A stretch of DNA of 64,000 nt, from contig OY294068.1 of the NCBI GenBank assembly GCA_958510875.1, positions 176,979,411 through 177,043,410 of the forward strand. Reading direction: 5' to 3'. Positions 24,640-61,240 of this stretch are shown here, in pieces. Made by a program: the position numbers and the translations under genes. Source of the stretch: Endomychus coccineus (taxonomy: Eukaryota; Arthropoda; Insecta; Coleoptera; Endomychidae). The stretch's first letter is position 1. Each line of letters begins with the position of its first letter. The notes under the pieces were generated by a model. That model searched no databases. It was not told where the DNA came from and worked only from the letters and a program-made list of their open reading frames with translations.

Positions 24640-24900
24640 CATAAATAATTGCAGCGAAAGAACCTTCATTGATACCTGAAAATCATGAAGGATGAGTAAA
24701 AATGGAGGCCATTTGTTATTGTTTTGTCAATGACATTATTACCGTTGGTACTAAATATATTAAAACAACTTAAGGAACTATGCCTCTACTTCTCAAACAT
24801 TAGTGGCCATCAACTATTATATGAGGTAATCAATAATGCCAAGACCAACAAAATGCCCTACTTATCAAATTTACAATGTAATAAAAAATAAGTAGGTCAG
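24640..24900. repeat. Orphan diverged copies of the 124-bp and 172-bp repeats
   Basis: About 24656-24760 matches a 124-bp monomer (AAAGAACCTTCA, GGAGGCCATTTGTTATTG, GTCAATGACATTATTACCG). About 24805-24895 matches a 172-bp monomer (TATATGAGGTAATC, AATGCCAAGACCAACAAAAT, CAAATTTACAATG). Both are more diverged than the array copies, so they look like old outliers from each array. Confidence 0.65.
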
Positions 24901-24977
24901 AACATGAAACGACGTAATTTTCTTGTAAAATTGTTTATTATAAGTGGATAGCACTTTCGTGATATTGGGAATAAACC

Positions 24978-25146
24978 AAGTCTTGACGATGGATTCCGTG
25001 TCACAATAAATAGCACGACTTGATGCCGACGTTTCGCCAACAATTACAGGTGGCATCTTCAGGGCAGACTTGAGGCTTGAGCTGGAGGTGTTTCAGTTCA
25101 AGCCTGCTCTGAAGATGCCGTGCTATTGTGACGCGGAAGACAAGAC
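24978..25146. repeat. Head-to-head retroelement fragment with hammerhead-like motif
   Basis: On the - strand, 25062-25028 reads CTGAAGATGCC ... GGCGAAACGTC, a motif found in many animal retroelement ends, notably Penelope-like elements. A shorter inverted copy on the + strand (about 25086-25146) has CTGAAGATGCC but lacks the GGCGAAACGTC half. Both arms share the outer GTCACAATA...AGTCTTG-type sequence. The spacer between CTGAAGA and the stem has an extra U relative to a canonical hammerhead core, so activity is uncertain. Confidence 0.5.
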
Positions 25147-25192
25147 AATTGAACAAGTACAACACGAAGTCGAATAAATGTATTTTTACTTC

Positions 25193-26228
25193 ACGATATG
25201 GCGTATTATGACAAACAATGCATAAAGAATAACAACGAAAGAGCCTTCAAAATTGACGGTCGAGTGAAAATGGCGGCCATTTGTTTTCATTTTGTCAATG
25301 ACGTTATGATTGCTATTTACAAAAAATCTATGCCGCTGAAACTGTGACATGTGTAAACACGAAAGAGCCATCAAAATTGAAGGTCGAGTGAAAATGGCAC
25401 TCATTTGTTTTCATTTTGTCAATGACGTTATTATCGCTATTTACAAAAAATCTATGCCGCTGTAACTATGACATGTGTAAACACGAAAGAGCCTTCAAAA
25501 TTGAAGGCCGAGTGAAATGGCGGTCTTTTGTTTTCATTTTGTCAATGACGTTATTATCGCTATTTACAAAAAATCTATGCCGCTGAAACTATGACATGTG
25601 TAAACACGAAAGAGCCTTCAAAATTGGAGGCCGAGTGAAAATGGCGGTCATTTGTTTTCATTTTGTCAATGACGTTATTATCGCTATTTACAAAAAATCT
25701 ATGCCGCTGAAACTATGACATGTGTAAACACGAAAGAGCCTTCAAAATTGAAGGTCGAGTGAAAATGGCGCTCATTTGTATTCATTTTGTCAATGACGTT
25801 ATTATCGCTATTTACAAAAAATCTATGCCGCTGAAACTATGACATGTGTAAACACGAAAGAGCCTTCAAAATTGAAGGTCGAGTGAAAATGACGGTCATT
25901 TGTTTTCATTTTGTCAATGACGTTATTATCGTTATTTACAAAAAATGTATGCCGCTGAAACTATGACATGTGTAAATACGAAAGAGCCTTCAAAATTGAA
26001 GGTCGAGTGAAAATGACGGTCATTTGTTTTCATTTTGTCAATGACGTTCTTATAGTTATTTACACAAAATCCGCTGAAACTATGACATGTGTAAACACGA
26101 AAGAGCCTTCAAAATTGAAGGCCGAGTGAAAATGACGGTCATTTGTTTTCAATTTGTCAATGACGTTATTATCGCTATTTACAAAAAATCTATGCCGCTG
26201 AAACTATGACATGTGAAAACACGAAATA
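25193..26228. repeat. 124-bp satellite, about 8 copies
   Basis: GAGCC of the unit falls at 25241, 25365, 25489, 25612 and onwards, giving a 123-124 bp period. Each unit contains the near-palindrome CCTTCAAAATTGAAGG, the block CATTTGTTTTCATTTTGTCA, then ATGACGTTATTATCGCTATT and ATGCCGCTGAAACTATGACA. Units are strongly homogenised except the second-last, which lost about 8 bp near 26070. Confidence 0.92.
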
Positions 26229-27475
26229 ACACGTCAAATCATCAAATACACTAAGAATAGTAAAATTGGGAAACAAAATACATTATAAGAATAAATGCCC
26301 TTTGAAGAACTACGGTGGACTATTTTTCTTGTGATTGTCCAAAAAATTTATTTGTTGAAGATTAAATTGTATCCACACTTTATTTGTGAAAGGACTAAAA
26401 TCATTGAATTATGTAAAATAAGATTCAGATTAAAAGAGATTCCACAATTGAAATGGAAAGCAAACAAATTGAAATCAAATTATCAAGTCTCATTATCTAG
26501 ATATCGTTTGCATCTTTTCTAGACAAAAAGCAAAACTAAAATGCTAAAGGCAATTTTGCTAATATTTTCAATGAAATCAAGAATAAGCTCACCACTAGAT
26601 ACAATTATATAATTAGTTTTCATTTATAAAATGAGATAACGAGGTAATTCAATTTTGAATATCACCGATTTTTGTATCATAGAAGTGTGGGCGAAGTTAC
26701 CTGTTGGTTCCTTATGAAAACTAAACAGTGAATTTCGTTCAATATATACCATACCGTTCTTATTGTCGACGCTCGTCAATGATTTGGCGCAGCCGGCAGG
26801 GTTAAATATCAAACGCAAATGCTAGAATTCAGGCAGCGAAATGAAACTTCTCAAACATTCCAGGAACGATTCATGTATCAGTTGGTATTAACAGCATAAC
26901 CTACAGATGATTGGATTTTTTCACGCTAGCAACTATCAGTAATCGTGTGATACCTTTGCTACGATAAAAATTAATTCGCTAACTACAATAAAAATCATAC
27001 TTCAATTACTGAAATAATCATCAAAATGGAAGAAATGGATGCTGCAATAAAATCTTTGATTTGTGAACCAGAGCCATTGTAGACAGTTAACGGCAAATCA
27101 TAGGAAACATGTATACATATGTGATTATTTACTATAGTTACTCATAATTTTAAATACTAGTCATAAATTATTATCATGTAACTTAGCATTCTATAATAAA
27201 ATTTTCTCGACGAATTTTCAACGCTCGCTTCATGCAAAGATCGAAATCACAACAGAGCATATGCCCCAAGTCTGTTGCTGCAATGCAATCCTATCGTCCA
27301 ATAAAACATCACATCACTCATTAAAACAACATAGTAATGAAGTAAATCATCTCATAGGCATTGCCACTATGCTCCTGTTCCTGGTAACATGTCCATACTT
27401 CTAGACTTACAGATCACAATATATAACTAATTATCACTTTTTTTATATACTACTGTGTTAGAGTGCCTTCGACCA
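26229..27475. other. Intergenic / probable mnb 3' region, nothing recognised
   Basis: Downstream (on the - strand) of the mnb stop. It is AT-rich with no gene or RNA supported. Some of it is likely mnb 3' untranslated sequence, by position only. Confidence 0.4.
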
Positions 27476-53144
<25,669 letters not shown>

Positions 53145-53732
53145 TAGTCTAGGAGCCAGAGCCATATTGATGGTCTGAACATTAACCCGATGGCACTATG
53201 GTTTATCGTAAGAGGAAGGTTCAATAATCAATTCATCTCACAGACCGAATTTTCCCCGGCTGCTAGATCTCGAGATACAGCATCCGCATTTTTTTTTGTT
53301 TTGACTGGAGGTTAACCCTTTCCAAGTTGCGTTTACTTGAGAAGCATGCCATTCTTATACATTTCCACCATGTGCAATCATTTTTTATCGTGTCCTTTTA
53401 TCAGGCCGACCAGTTAAAATTGAACCGAAAATGGACTGCAAGTTAACAATTGCAAACACCAATGAACATTTTCCACCAGGTTTGGGGTGGTTAACTTGCA
53501 GTCCATTTTCGGTTCAATTTTAACTGGTCGGCCTGATAAACGGACACGATAAAAAATGATGGCACATGGGGGAAGTGTATAAGAATGGCATACTTTTCAA
53601 GTAACCGCAACTTGGAAAGGGTTAACCTCCAGTCTGTGAAATGAATTGATCATTGAACCGTCCTCTAATGATAAACCATAGTGCCATCGGGTTAATGTTC
53701 AGACCATCAATATCGCTTTGGCTCCTAGACTA
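53145..53732. mobile_element. Fold-back element, TAGTCT ends, CAA target duplication
   Basis: The ends TAGTCTAGGAGCC and its reverse complement are flanked by CAA on both sides (53142-53144, 53733-53735). Arms of about 300 and 242 bp pair around a 42-bp loop (53448-53489). The left arm has a 60-bp insertion (about 53258-53317) absent on the right. No coding sequence is present. The ends resemble TAGTCCAGGC of the other elements in this window. Confidence 0.75.
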
Positions 53733-53906
53733 CAAGCAGCCCACACCATTAAAAAACGGTATTCTATATAAAATCGATAGGAAAGTATTTGTTGCAATTA
53801 GTTACGAAGTCACAATTGAAAAAAATATGGGGTGCCGCTTGTTGAAACTATGACTTTGGTCAGCTACCAAATTTTCAAAAATATTCTTCGTTTACTTTTG
53901 AGATAT

Positions 53907-53939
53907 CGATCGACGCAGTTCGGGTGAGACACCCTGTAT
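53907..53939. repeat. Isolated mariner-type terminal repeat
   Basis: Reading the - strand gives TACAGGGTGTCTCACCCGAA then CTGCGTCGAT, close to the end of the element at 47725 (CAGGGTGTCC...CGAACTGCGT). Only one end is visible, so this is a solo or truncated terminus. Confidence 0.5.
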
Positions 53940-54371
53940 ACTAAAATAACTTGCACATACTAATGCCGCACCTTGTATATATATAAATACGGATGTTAAC
54001 AAGAAGACTAAATAAAGGAGGTCAAATTTGGTGGAAGGGCAAGTCGAATAATCAACGCAGGGTTGGCACAGTGGGCACCGAGTCGAGGTACTTGCGCAGA
54101 TATATGACATAGTAGCCAATTAATGAAATTTACATAGAGAACTAATTTAGTATTAAAATATCAGAAACATTTAGGTATCTACATGACATCTGCGTCAAAA
54201 TAGTTCAATCCTACATATCTTTTGTATAACGTTAGTGATAATAATATAGAATTATAAAAAAGTTGCTCTTACCAAATACTTAACATAGTGTCTTTATTCT
54301 TGCAAAATACACTATTTTAGATGTTTCTTCACAGAAAGTTACTTCACACCTAGTGGGTAGATAGTAGCAGT

Positions 54372-55844
54372 CAGTGGTGGCTCCTCGAAGGAGGCTAAGG
54401 AGGCTCAGCCTCCTCACCAATTTATCTTAATGATCATTCTCCATTTTATTTCCTGTTTCTCTGATAATTCTTTAAATTTTACAATTAATTCCCCGTTCTC
54501 AGTAGATATTTTTAATCTGGCAACAGTGGCCAGAGGCTAGATTCTCTATATATCTCAAACGCTAAATACGTGTGGTCAACACAGTTGCCGTTTTTCCAAC
54601 CAGTTCGAATGCCAAATAGGGTAAAACAGCGGATATGGCAACATTCTCTGGAGGCTAGCTTCTCGTTCGCACTCGGTCGAAATACGATTACGTCCTGCCC
54701 TGCGAGCTGCGAGGCGGCGACACGAGACATGTTATCCGTCAGTTATTGTTTTTGTTTCGCGATGCGAAGTAAGGTTAAGTTATAATTTATCTGTTCCGTG
54801 AGTTATTTAACGTTAAAATGTGCAGTTGCTGACTTCCATTTAGTGGATTAACATATTACAGAATAGTGTTTTTTTTAAATAAACGGCCTTTACCGGATTT
54901 GAAAGGATTAGTGATGACAGGTATGTTTCAAAATCGAAATACACAATAAATTATATTGCTTGCTATTTACATCTGATACAACTTCATGTTGGGGGCACTC
55001 GGGTTATGATGATTTGAAAAATTTAGCTCGTGGTATAGACAGACATGAAAAATCGCAGGAACATATTACATCGAGTATTAAGTTTAAATTAACAGGTAAA
55101 CAGAATATTGTTAAAGGAGGAAAACATATAATTTGGTAGACAAGAAACTACATTATAAACAACTTTTTTTATGAAATTTTAGATACTATTAAAGGTCAAA
55201 TTGAGATTCGATTTTCCAATTTACATGAATAGATGTTTTTCGACTTGCCGAATTTCCCAGTACACTTTTAGATAACTTAGTTCTAAAATATAAATTTTTT
55301 GATAAAATAGCACTGCACAATGAATTATGGGTTATATACCTACTCGGATAAAGATATTTTAGGCCAGTACGACATTCACGCCGATATGATAAAATATATG
55401 ATAGACAATGATTTGCAACAAGTTTTACCCCAGTCTTATAAACTACTTTGTTTGACAGTCACCATTCCTGTCACGTCGGCATCGGTGGAGAGATCATTTT
55501 CTACTCTCAAACGAATTAAAACTTACATGCGAAATACAATGGGCCAAAATCGTTTATACAATGTTAGTTTGATATCTATTGAAAAAGATTTAGTAAAACA
55601 CTTATCAAAAAAAAAGAAAAAATATCAAAAATCCAAAGCAAAAAAAAACGAACAAATAAATGTTTTGCCAAGAGAAATTCTACACCTCCACGTTGGTTCT
55701 TGCTTGGCAAAAATTAATTTTGTCACTGAAGTAGCTGGTACGGTCGCTGTGCAAAGGTTGGATTTATTGGCTGAATAGAGTATATTTTTACAAAAACGTT
55801 TCATGTCCAGCCTCCTCTCTTAAAAAGTTCACGAGCCGCCACTG
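54372..55844 (+). mobile_element. hAT element, internally deleted, perfect 8-bp TSD
   Basis: The element starts CAGTGGTGGCTC and ends GAGCCGCCACTG, a 12-bp inverted repeat with one mismatch. It is flanked by GTAGCAGT on both sides (54364-54371, 55845-55852), a perfect hAT-type 8-bp duplication. It encodes pieces of a transposase with a zinc-finger segment and dimerisation domain but lacks the middle. The sharp duplication suggests a fairly recent insertion. Confidence 0.92.
54980..55778 (+). pseudogene. hAT transposase relic (ZMYM1-like)
   Basis: The + translation at about 54984 gives SCWGHSGYDDLKNLARG and RHEKSQEHITSS, matching the TTF-type zinc finger region of hAT/ZMYM1-like proteins. A deletion then leads to the C-terminal part from about 55166 (YEILDTIKGQIE), with stops at about 55228 and 55270. 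An open 152-codon frame (55320-55778) holds the hAT dimerisation block (TIPVTSASVERSFSTLKRIK, NTMGQNRLYNVSLISIEKDL). The catalytic core is lost. Confidence 0.88.
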
Positions 55845-56510
55845 GTAGCAGTGGGTTCAATATTTCTTTGTTGATTCGCAATTGAAATCGGCCCGTCAAA
55901 ACATGGTAATGGTCGAGTTATTTTGAACATGCTATCGTGCAGGCGCGTTAATGTAATTAGGTAAACTCTTTACCTCTAACGCGTGCCCTAATTGCTATTT
56001 TAATTGCCACAAACTAGGGAGCGTAACACCGTCATTAACCTTATGTTTAAGTTCTAATTAACCATCCACTAATATCGAACCGATACAAGAGGTTTGGTTA
56101 CTTATTCTATTCCTAAGCGTTAGTAGCAAACGAACTGGAGAATATGTCACTGTGCACCCCTCTGGAGATCTAGGGTTGTTACGGTTCAGGAGTTCCTTTT
56201 TGCACAAATTCATGCTAGGATTTTTCGAACTTACGTTGTTTCATGATATTTATTAATATTAAAATCGAGATGCAATGCCTCAATCTCAACTTTTATGATA
56301 TTTTATCTTATCTTTCATGATTCATAAACAGGTACCAACCGCACTTCTGATCGCCTGAGCGATAATTTTATACTTCATTCAAATGGGATTTGAAATTGTA
56401 GATACATACATAGTATTTCTTACTGACAAATTTTGATCAAAGCATACATTCAAACAATCTGCATCTAATACCAAAGAGAATCTAATGCAGGTTTGAAGGC
56501 TGATGTTTTT
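55845..56510. other. Upstream mnb region, nothing recognised
   Basis: No supported feature apart from the right-hand 8-bp duplication of the hAT element at its start. Confidence 0.5.
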
Positions 56511-56973
56511 TAAGCTATTGCATATAGCTTTTATCGCGGGCTTTCGGCGACCGAATCAAGAAATTCCGTAACGAAAAATAATGTAAGACCTAAACACCTA
56601 ACATGTGTCAAATTAATTAATTAATTTGAAGTTTCTAAAAGTGAGAAATTTCGCTATTTTATACGAATGTTATAACACTCTAGCGCTTTAGACTCCGGGA
56701 TTTTCACGTGGCCTATCGAAATTAGAAGGTTCGAATTATCTAAAAACATAATTGCATGAACTCCAAACGTCCCATGTAATTAGCTACGAACGAAATCATT
56801 TTGACATATGCCTCTAGGAGTTCGCTCCGCGTCAGTTAGAGTTTATACGTTAGACACGCGTAGCAGAGACCTGAGAGTACCTGTTTCTATTAAGCTATTG
56901 CATATATTGCATATAGCTTTTATCGCGGGCTTTGAGCGCGACGACCGAATCAAGAAATTCCGTAACGAAAAAT
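56511..56973. repeat. Deleted third copy of the 1-kb TIR element between 75-bp direct repeats
   Basis: 56603-56887 matches the interior of the elements at 11583 and 45142 (for example AAGTTTCTAAAAGTGAGAAA, CCGGGATTTTCACGTGGCC, CGCGTAGCAGAGACCTGAGA) but has lost both TIRs and a central piece. Both sides carry the same block, AAGCTATTGCATATAGCTTT then TATCGCGGGCTTT and CGAATCAAGAAATTCCGTAA (about 56514-56581 and 56894-56972). This is too long for a target duplication, so a larger duplication is more likely. Confidence 0.65.
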
Positions 56974-56978
56974 AACAG

Positions 56979-57903
56979 GAACTGGTTTATGTTGCGCTCT
57001 CTCGGGTGACTAATATTGAAAAATTGTATATCACGACAAAAAACGATAATTCTACATTCAAGTTTTATAATAATCGAAGGCAAGCTGCATCGGCTGCATC
57101 TTTGTTGCAAGAATTCAAAAGACTGCCTTTAAATAGTGTTCAGACGACAGCTCAAAGTGTCTTCGATTTCATTAGTAATAGAAATGGCATTTCAATAATG
57201 ACTTTCAATTGCCAAAGTCTAAATAGTCACAAATACGATTTACAAGATTCAGTTACGAGACAAACAAATGTGTTACTTCTTACCGAAACTTGCATGGCGC
57301 ATGATAATCCGATTGAAATACCTAATTTCAATTGTATTGTTCAATTCAAACGAGACACTGTTCCAGAAGGTGGGGTAGCTATTTACCAAAATAATAATAA
57401 TGTAACTAATATTATGACTCCGAATATTGAAATAAATATTGCACACGTTAACTATGTTAATGTTAGGCGCTCATTTGTTGGAGATATTTGTGCGTGCTCA
57501 TGCAAACTTAGAAATGGCCTACACATAGTCATGGTAGCAATTTACATTTCTCCGAATCCAAAATTGGACGAGGTAGAGCATTTTATTCATCGCACTTTAC
57601 TGGAGTACACTGAAGAAGGGTCGAAAATACTTGCTACAAATGGAAATAAATTTCCACTTATCTTGGCTGGCGATTTCAACATCAACTTCGCTGATGAAAA
57701 ATCAGAGCGGTTGACAGCTTTTCTTTCGGAAAAATTGAATTTGAAAATGAATAATGATCCACAAGAATCCACAATAAAATATGGGACCACCATTGACGAG
57801 GTATTTTCCAGATATTTAGAGGATATCAAGTCTCAAACTTATGTCTCTTATTTCAGTTATTCAGTTACCATAAACCTATAGTTTCAATGATAACAAATTC
57901 CTG
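56979..57903 (+). pseudogene. Helentron/Helitron remnant: helicase end joined to endonuclease
   Basis: Just before the open frame at 57006-57881, codons read QELVYVALSRVTNIEKLYI, a Pif1-type helicase motif VI, directly after an in-frame TAA at 56976. The frame then runs into an exonuclease-endonuclease-phosphatase domain: SIMTFNCQSLNSH, LLLTETC, GGVAIYQ, LILAGDFNIN and TTIDEVFSRY. A helicase followed by such an endonuclease is the Helentron layout. An 8-bp tandem duplication (TTCAGTTA at 57852-57859 and 57860-57867) shifts the frame before the conserved C-terminal YHKP block, which is present in the next frame. The N-terminal Rep and most of the helicase are gone. Confidence 0.8.
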
Positions 57904-58596
57904 AATAACCTACATGTATTGTAAGATAATAAAAATATTTTAAGCGATATTAATTTCTCATTTATTCAATAAAAGAAAAAAAATTGTTTTCTTATCGGTC
58001 ACCACGCTCAAAAAGTGTAACTTGAATTAATAGCAAAGAAAAAACTTGAATTAAAATATCAAAGAAAAAAAAATACTGCATAAATTTAAAAAAATAAATA
58101 ATTATAATTGCATAAGTTGAGAAAAAATGCTATGCAATAGCTTTACCGCGGCGGTCACCGAGTGCCACACGTATTTTTTTTATGGGTTAAATCAAATAGA
58201 GTATCGTTAAAGGAGTTCGTCCTACAAGGATTGATAAAATAACAATCTTATGTCAAAGCATTGCCTTCGACAAAACAAGTCTAGTTATTGAACTATCCAT
58301 TATGTCAAATACAATACGGAATTTGAAAATTGTGACAAAACTGTGGGGTCACTTTTTACTCTTTGTCTCAAAGAGGTCTACGTATAGAGTAGACAAGTAG
58401 TGTGTTAAGCATAGGAAAGGGCTGTTAACTAGTCGGACATTCGGTCCTTCTCGCACATGTAGTGTGCTCGTAGTGCGCTCTCACTCGCACGATCTCCCCT
58501 TCTATCACAAGAGTATAAGAATACAAGTATGTCGGCAAGTTTCCAGTGAAAGGCTTAGTTGTCTACTCTATGTAGACTCTTTAGATCTCTTTGCTT
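57904..58596. other. Unassigned, with a hairpin
   Basis: AT-rich 3' flank. An inverted pair GTCTACGTATAGAGTAGACA (58377) and TTGTCTACTCTATGTAGAC (58559) encloses about 165 bp, possibly another small fold-back element. I see nothing else. Confidence 0.5.
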
Positions 58597-58975
58597 TGTC
58601 TAGGCAACGAACCGAAAAAAAAAGACATGTAGGTCAGAATCGAAAAATGTTTGTGGGATTCGATTCGTGGGGTTATCAGGATCATTCATAATCATAACAC
58701 ATAAAACCTCACCGGTCAACCTCCCCCCATCCTTGGGGGCCAGAAATACCACCCAAAATGGTAATTTCTAATTTAAAATGCACCACGGTTTTTTTTTGGG
58801 TCGCTGATCACGATTCTGACGTCAGATTTACTTGAAATCTATTCTAGGGGTGGAAAATCGATCAAATTGGCCATTTTTGCACCCTTACAGATTATTTTGG
58901 CAATATATATTATGTTTGGATTTTAAATCCACCAAGGGGGTTTTTCGGGTCCAGGTAATTCAGAAGGGTATTAGC
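58597..58975. repeat. Half copy of the TAGTCC fold-back family
   Basis: It starts TAGGCAACGAACCGAAAAAA and continues in the same order as one arm of the elements at 59547 and 61241: ATCAGGATCATTCAT, GGGTCGCTGATCACGATTC, ATTTACTTGAAATC, AAATTGGCCATTTTTGCACC and CCACCAAGGGGGTTTTTC. The other arm is missing. Confidence 0.65.
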
Positions 58976-59546
58976 GAAAAAGCAATTTATTGAATTCAGA
59001 TTGATCTCCAGCTGATGGTAACTTTTTGTTTGCATTGTTAACCCCAAATATTTGAACAGGTACATTTTGTTTTCTAATTTAGTTTACTCTGATGATTAGC
59101 TGAACTGAAGAAGTTTAATAGTATTTTTAGTGGATAAGGATAATTATTTCGTACTTATGTATATGTGAGTTTATTCTTCAATATTTACCTACAATTAATC
59201 AACATGTGATGTATTGGACAAAAATAAATCTATGTATTTACCGGAATGAATTTATAATTTTAATTCTACGTTTGACCTGTGATATTAACACCAATATATT
59301 ATCTATATATCTATCTATCTATACTTTCGAATATAAGGTGAAATATTTCCTTCCCATTTATCATAACTTTTGATTGAGTTTTTTATTTTTTATGTTGATT
59401 TAATAAAATTAGATAAATAAAGTTAATTTCATTTATAGTTGTTCTAAGTAATTGCTTTGATTATATCTATTGCAATCCTTCGTTTTATTAAAATTTTTAA
59501 TAAAAAAAATGTCTAAGATCCTAAGAAAAATCAGTGTTCAATCATA
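58976..59546. other. Unassigned AT-rich stretch
   Basis: Nothing recognisable apart from short simple-sequence AT and TATC runs near 59300. Confidence 0.5.
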
Positions 59547-60472
59547 TAGTCCAGGCTGTGAACCGGGATTTTAGCTATAATTTAAAAAAAACATGTGTTC
59601 AAATCGAAAATTTTTTTTTGCATCAGCTTCAGGAGGTTCTCAGGATCATTCATACACCTTAAAACCTCTTGGGAACCCCAACCCCACCCATTTGGAGCGA
59701 AAATGGCCCGAAATCTTCAAGTCTTGAATTGTATTTTCTACAAAAAAAGATATTTTGGCATTTCGAGTGCACCTAGGAAGTTTTTTGGGTCGCTGAACAC
59801 GAATCCGTAGCCACATTTACTTGCAATCCATCGTAGGAGTGGTCAAATCGACAAAATTGGCCAATTTCGCACCCCTAATATGTTATTTTGCAATTTACGT
59901 GTTTTAGGCATTTCAAATGCACCAAGGGGGTTTTTTGGGTCGCTGAATACGATTCCCAAGCCAGATTTACCCCGAAGTAATTTTAAAATACAAAAATAAT
60001 AAAAATTTAGGAGCGTGTCAAGTTGGCCATTTTTGTAAATTGCCCACCCCTACGATGATATTTGAGTAAATCTGGCTTCGGAATCGTATTCAGCGACCCA
60101 AAAACCTCCTTGGTGCATTCGAAATGCCTAAAACACGTAAATTGCAAAATAACACATAGGGGTGCAAAATTGGCCAATTTCGTCGATTTTACCACCCTTA
60201 CGATGGATTGCAAGTAACTCTGGCTACGGATTCGTGTTCAGCAACCCAAAAAAAAACCCTAGGTGCACTCGAAATGCCAAAATTTTGTAGAAAATACAAT
60301 TCAAGACTTGGAGATTTCGGGCCATTTTCGCCCCCAATGGGTGGGGTTGGGGTTCCCAAGAGGTTTTAAGGTGTATGAATGATCCTGAGAGCCTCCTGAA
60401 GCTAATGCAAAAATTTTTTGATTCGAAACAGCATGTTTTCTTTTTTTATTTTCCGGTTCATAGCCTGGACTA
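59547..60472. mobile_element. Fold-back element, TAGTCCAGGC ends, ATA target duplication
   Basis: The termini TAGTCCAGGCTGTGAACCGG and CCGGTTCATAGCCTGGACTA are flanked by ATA (59544-59546, 60473-60475). Nearly the whole 926 bp is one palindrome centred at about 60010-60020: TTCAGGAGGTTCTCAGGATC (59626) answers GATCCTGAGAGCCTCCTGAA (about 60381), and CCCCAACCCCACCC answers GGGTGGGGTTGGGG. No protein is encoded. Confidence 0.85.
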
Positions 60473-61240
60473 ATATATTGAATAACTCAAAATTGAATTA
60501 CACGTCATAATACAGCCAAAACGTAAATGCCTGGTTCCAAGAATATTCCGTGGTATAGACGCTTTTGAACGCATACACTAAGAATTAAACTTTATTAGTG
60601 TCAGAAAGTTACCAAAAATACATCTTAATCTCTTGATTCAGGTGCCGGAACCAGCAACGTGTGTGTCATGAACTAAAATCATTATATATATACTCGTAAT
60701 ATAAACTCAACGAGCATTTTTAACGGTATGGAATCGACAAATCGTTCAAATTCTAGCACCGATGGACGTCACTAGACATCCGCCGAAAATTTTGTTTACC
60801 GACTTTGCATTCAAAGGATAAAACAAACACAATTCATATATTATAATTATTGAATCATATGAATATATCCGCAGGCGGATAGCTAAATTGCAAATAAAGT
60901 TGATGATGACAACGAATAACAATATTCAGCGCCTGAAATCAATAAATGGACCACATTTCTCGCTTTAATCCAATCTCACAAATTACGCTCCCAAGTTTTC
61001 AATTTCAAATTAGCGTGTGCATTTGTATGACAGGAAACCAAATTAATTCAGTTACAGAGCTACGATAGAGAAAGCTAGATGGTACAGACTTCTCTATATT
61101 TGAATTATTCGAAGGAGTATTTCAACATTTCAATAAAATGTGACAATCCACGCCCCGACAGACGTGAAAATAACAAATTTCTCAGGTCGGTAAGAATTTA
61201 ACTAGGAGGTCGGTCAGCACGCTACGCTCACTCCGTCTTA
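60473..61240. other. Unassigned AT-rich stretch
   Basis: Nothing recognised between the two fold-back elements. Just before the second element lies CGCTACGCTCACTCCGTCTTA, which resembles CGCTACGCACACTGCGTCTTA in the dispersed repeat after it. Confidence 0.5.

Noticed and set aside
13734..26228. Hammerhead ribozymes inside the 81-, 124- or 172-bp satellites.
   Set aside because: I looked for CTGANGA with GAAA on both strands. The 81-bp unit sometimes has CTGATGA but no GAAA nearby, and the 124-bp unit has GAAA without a matching core.
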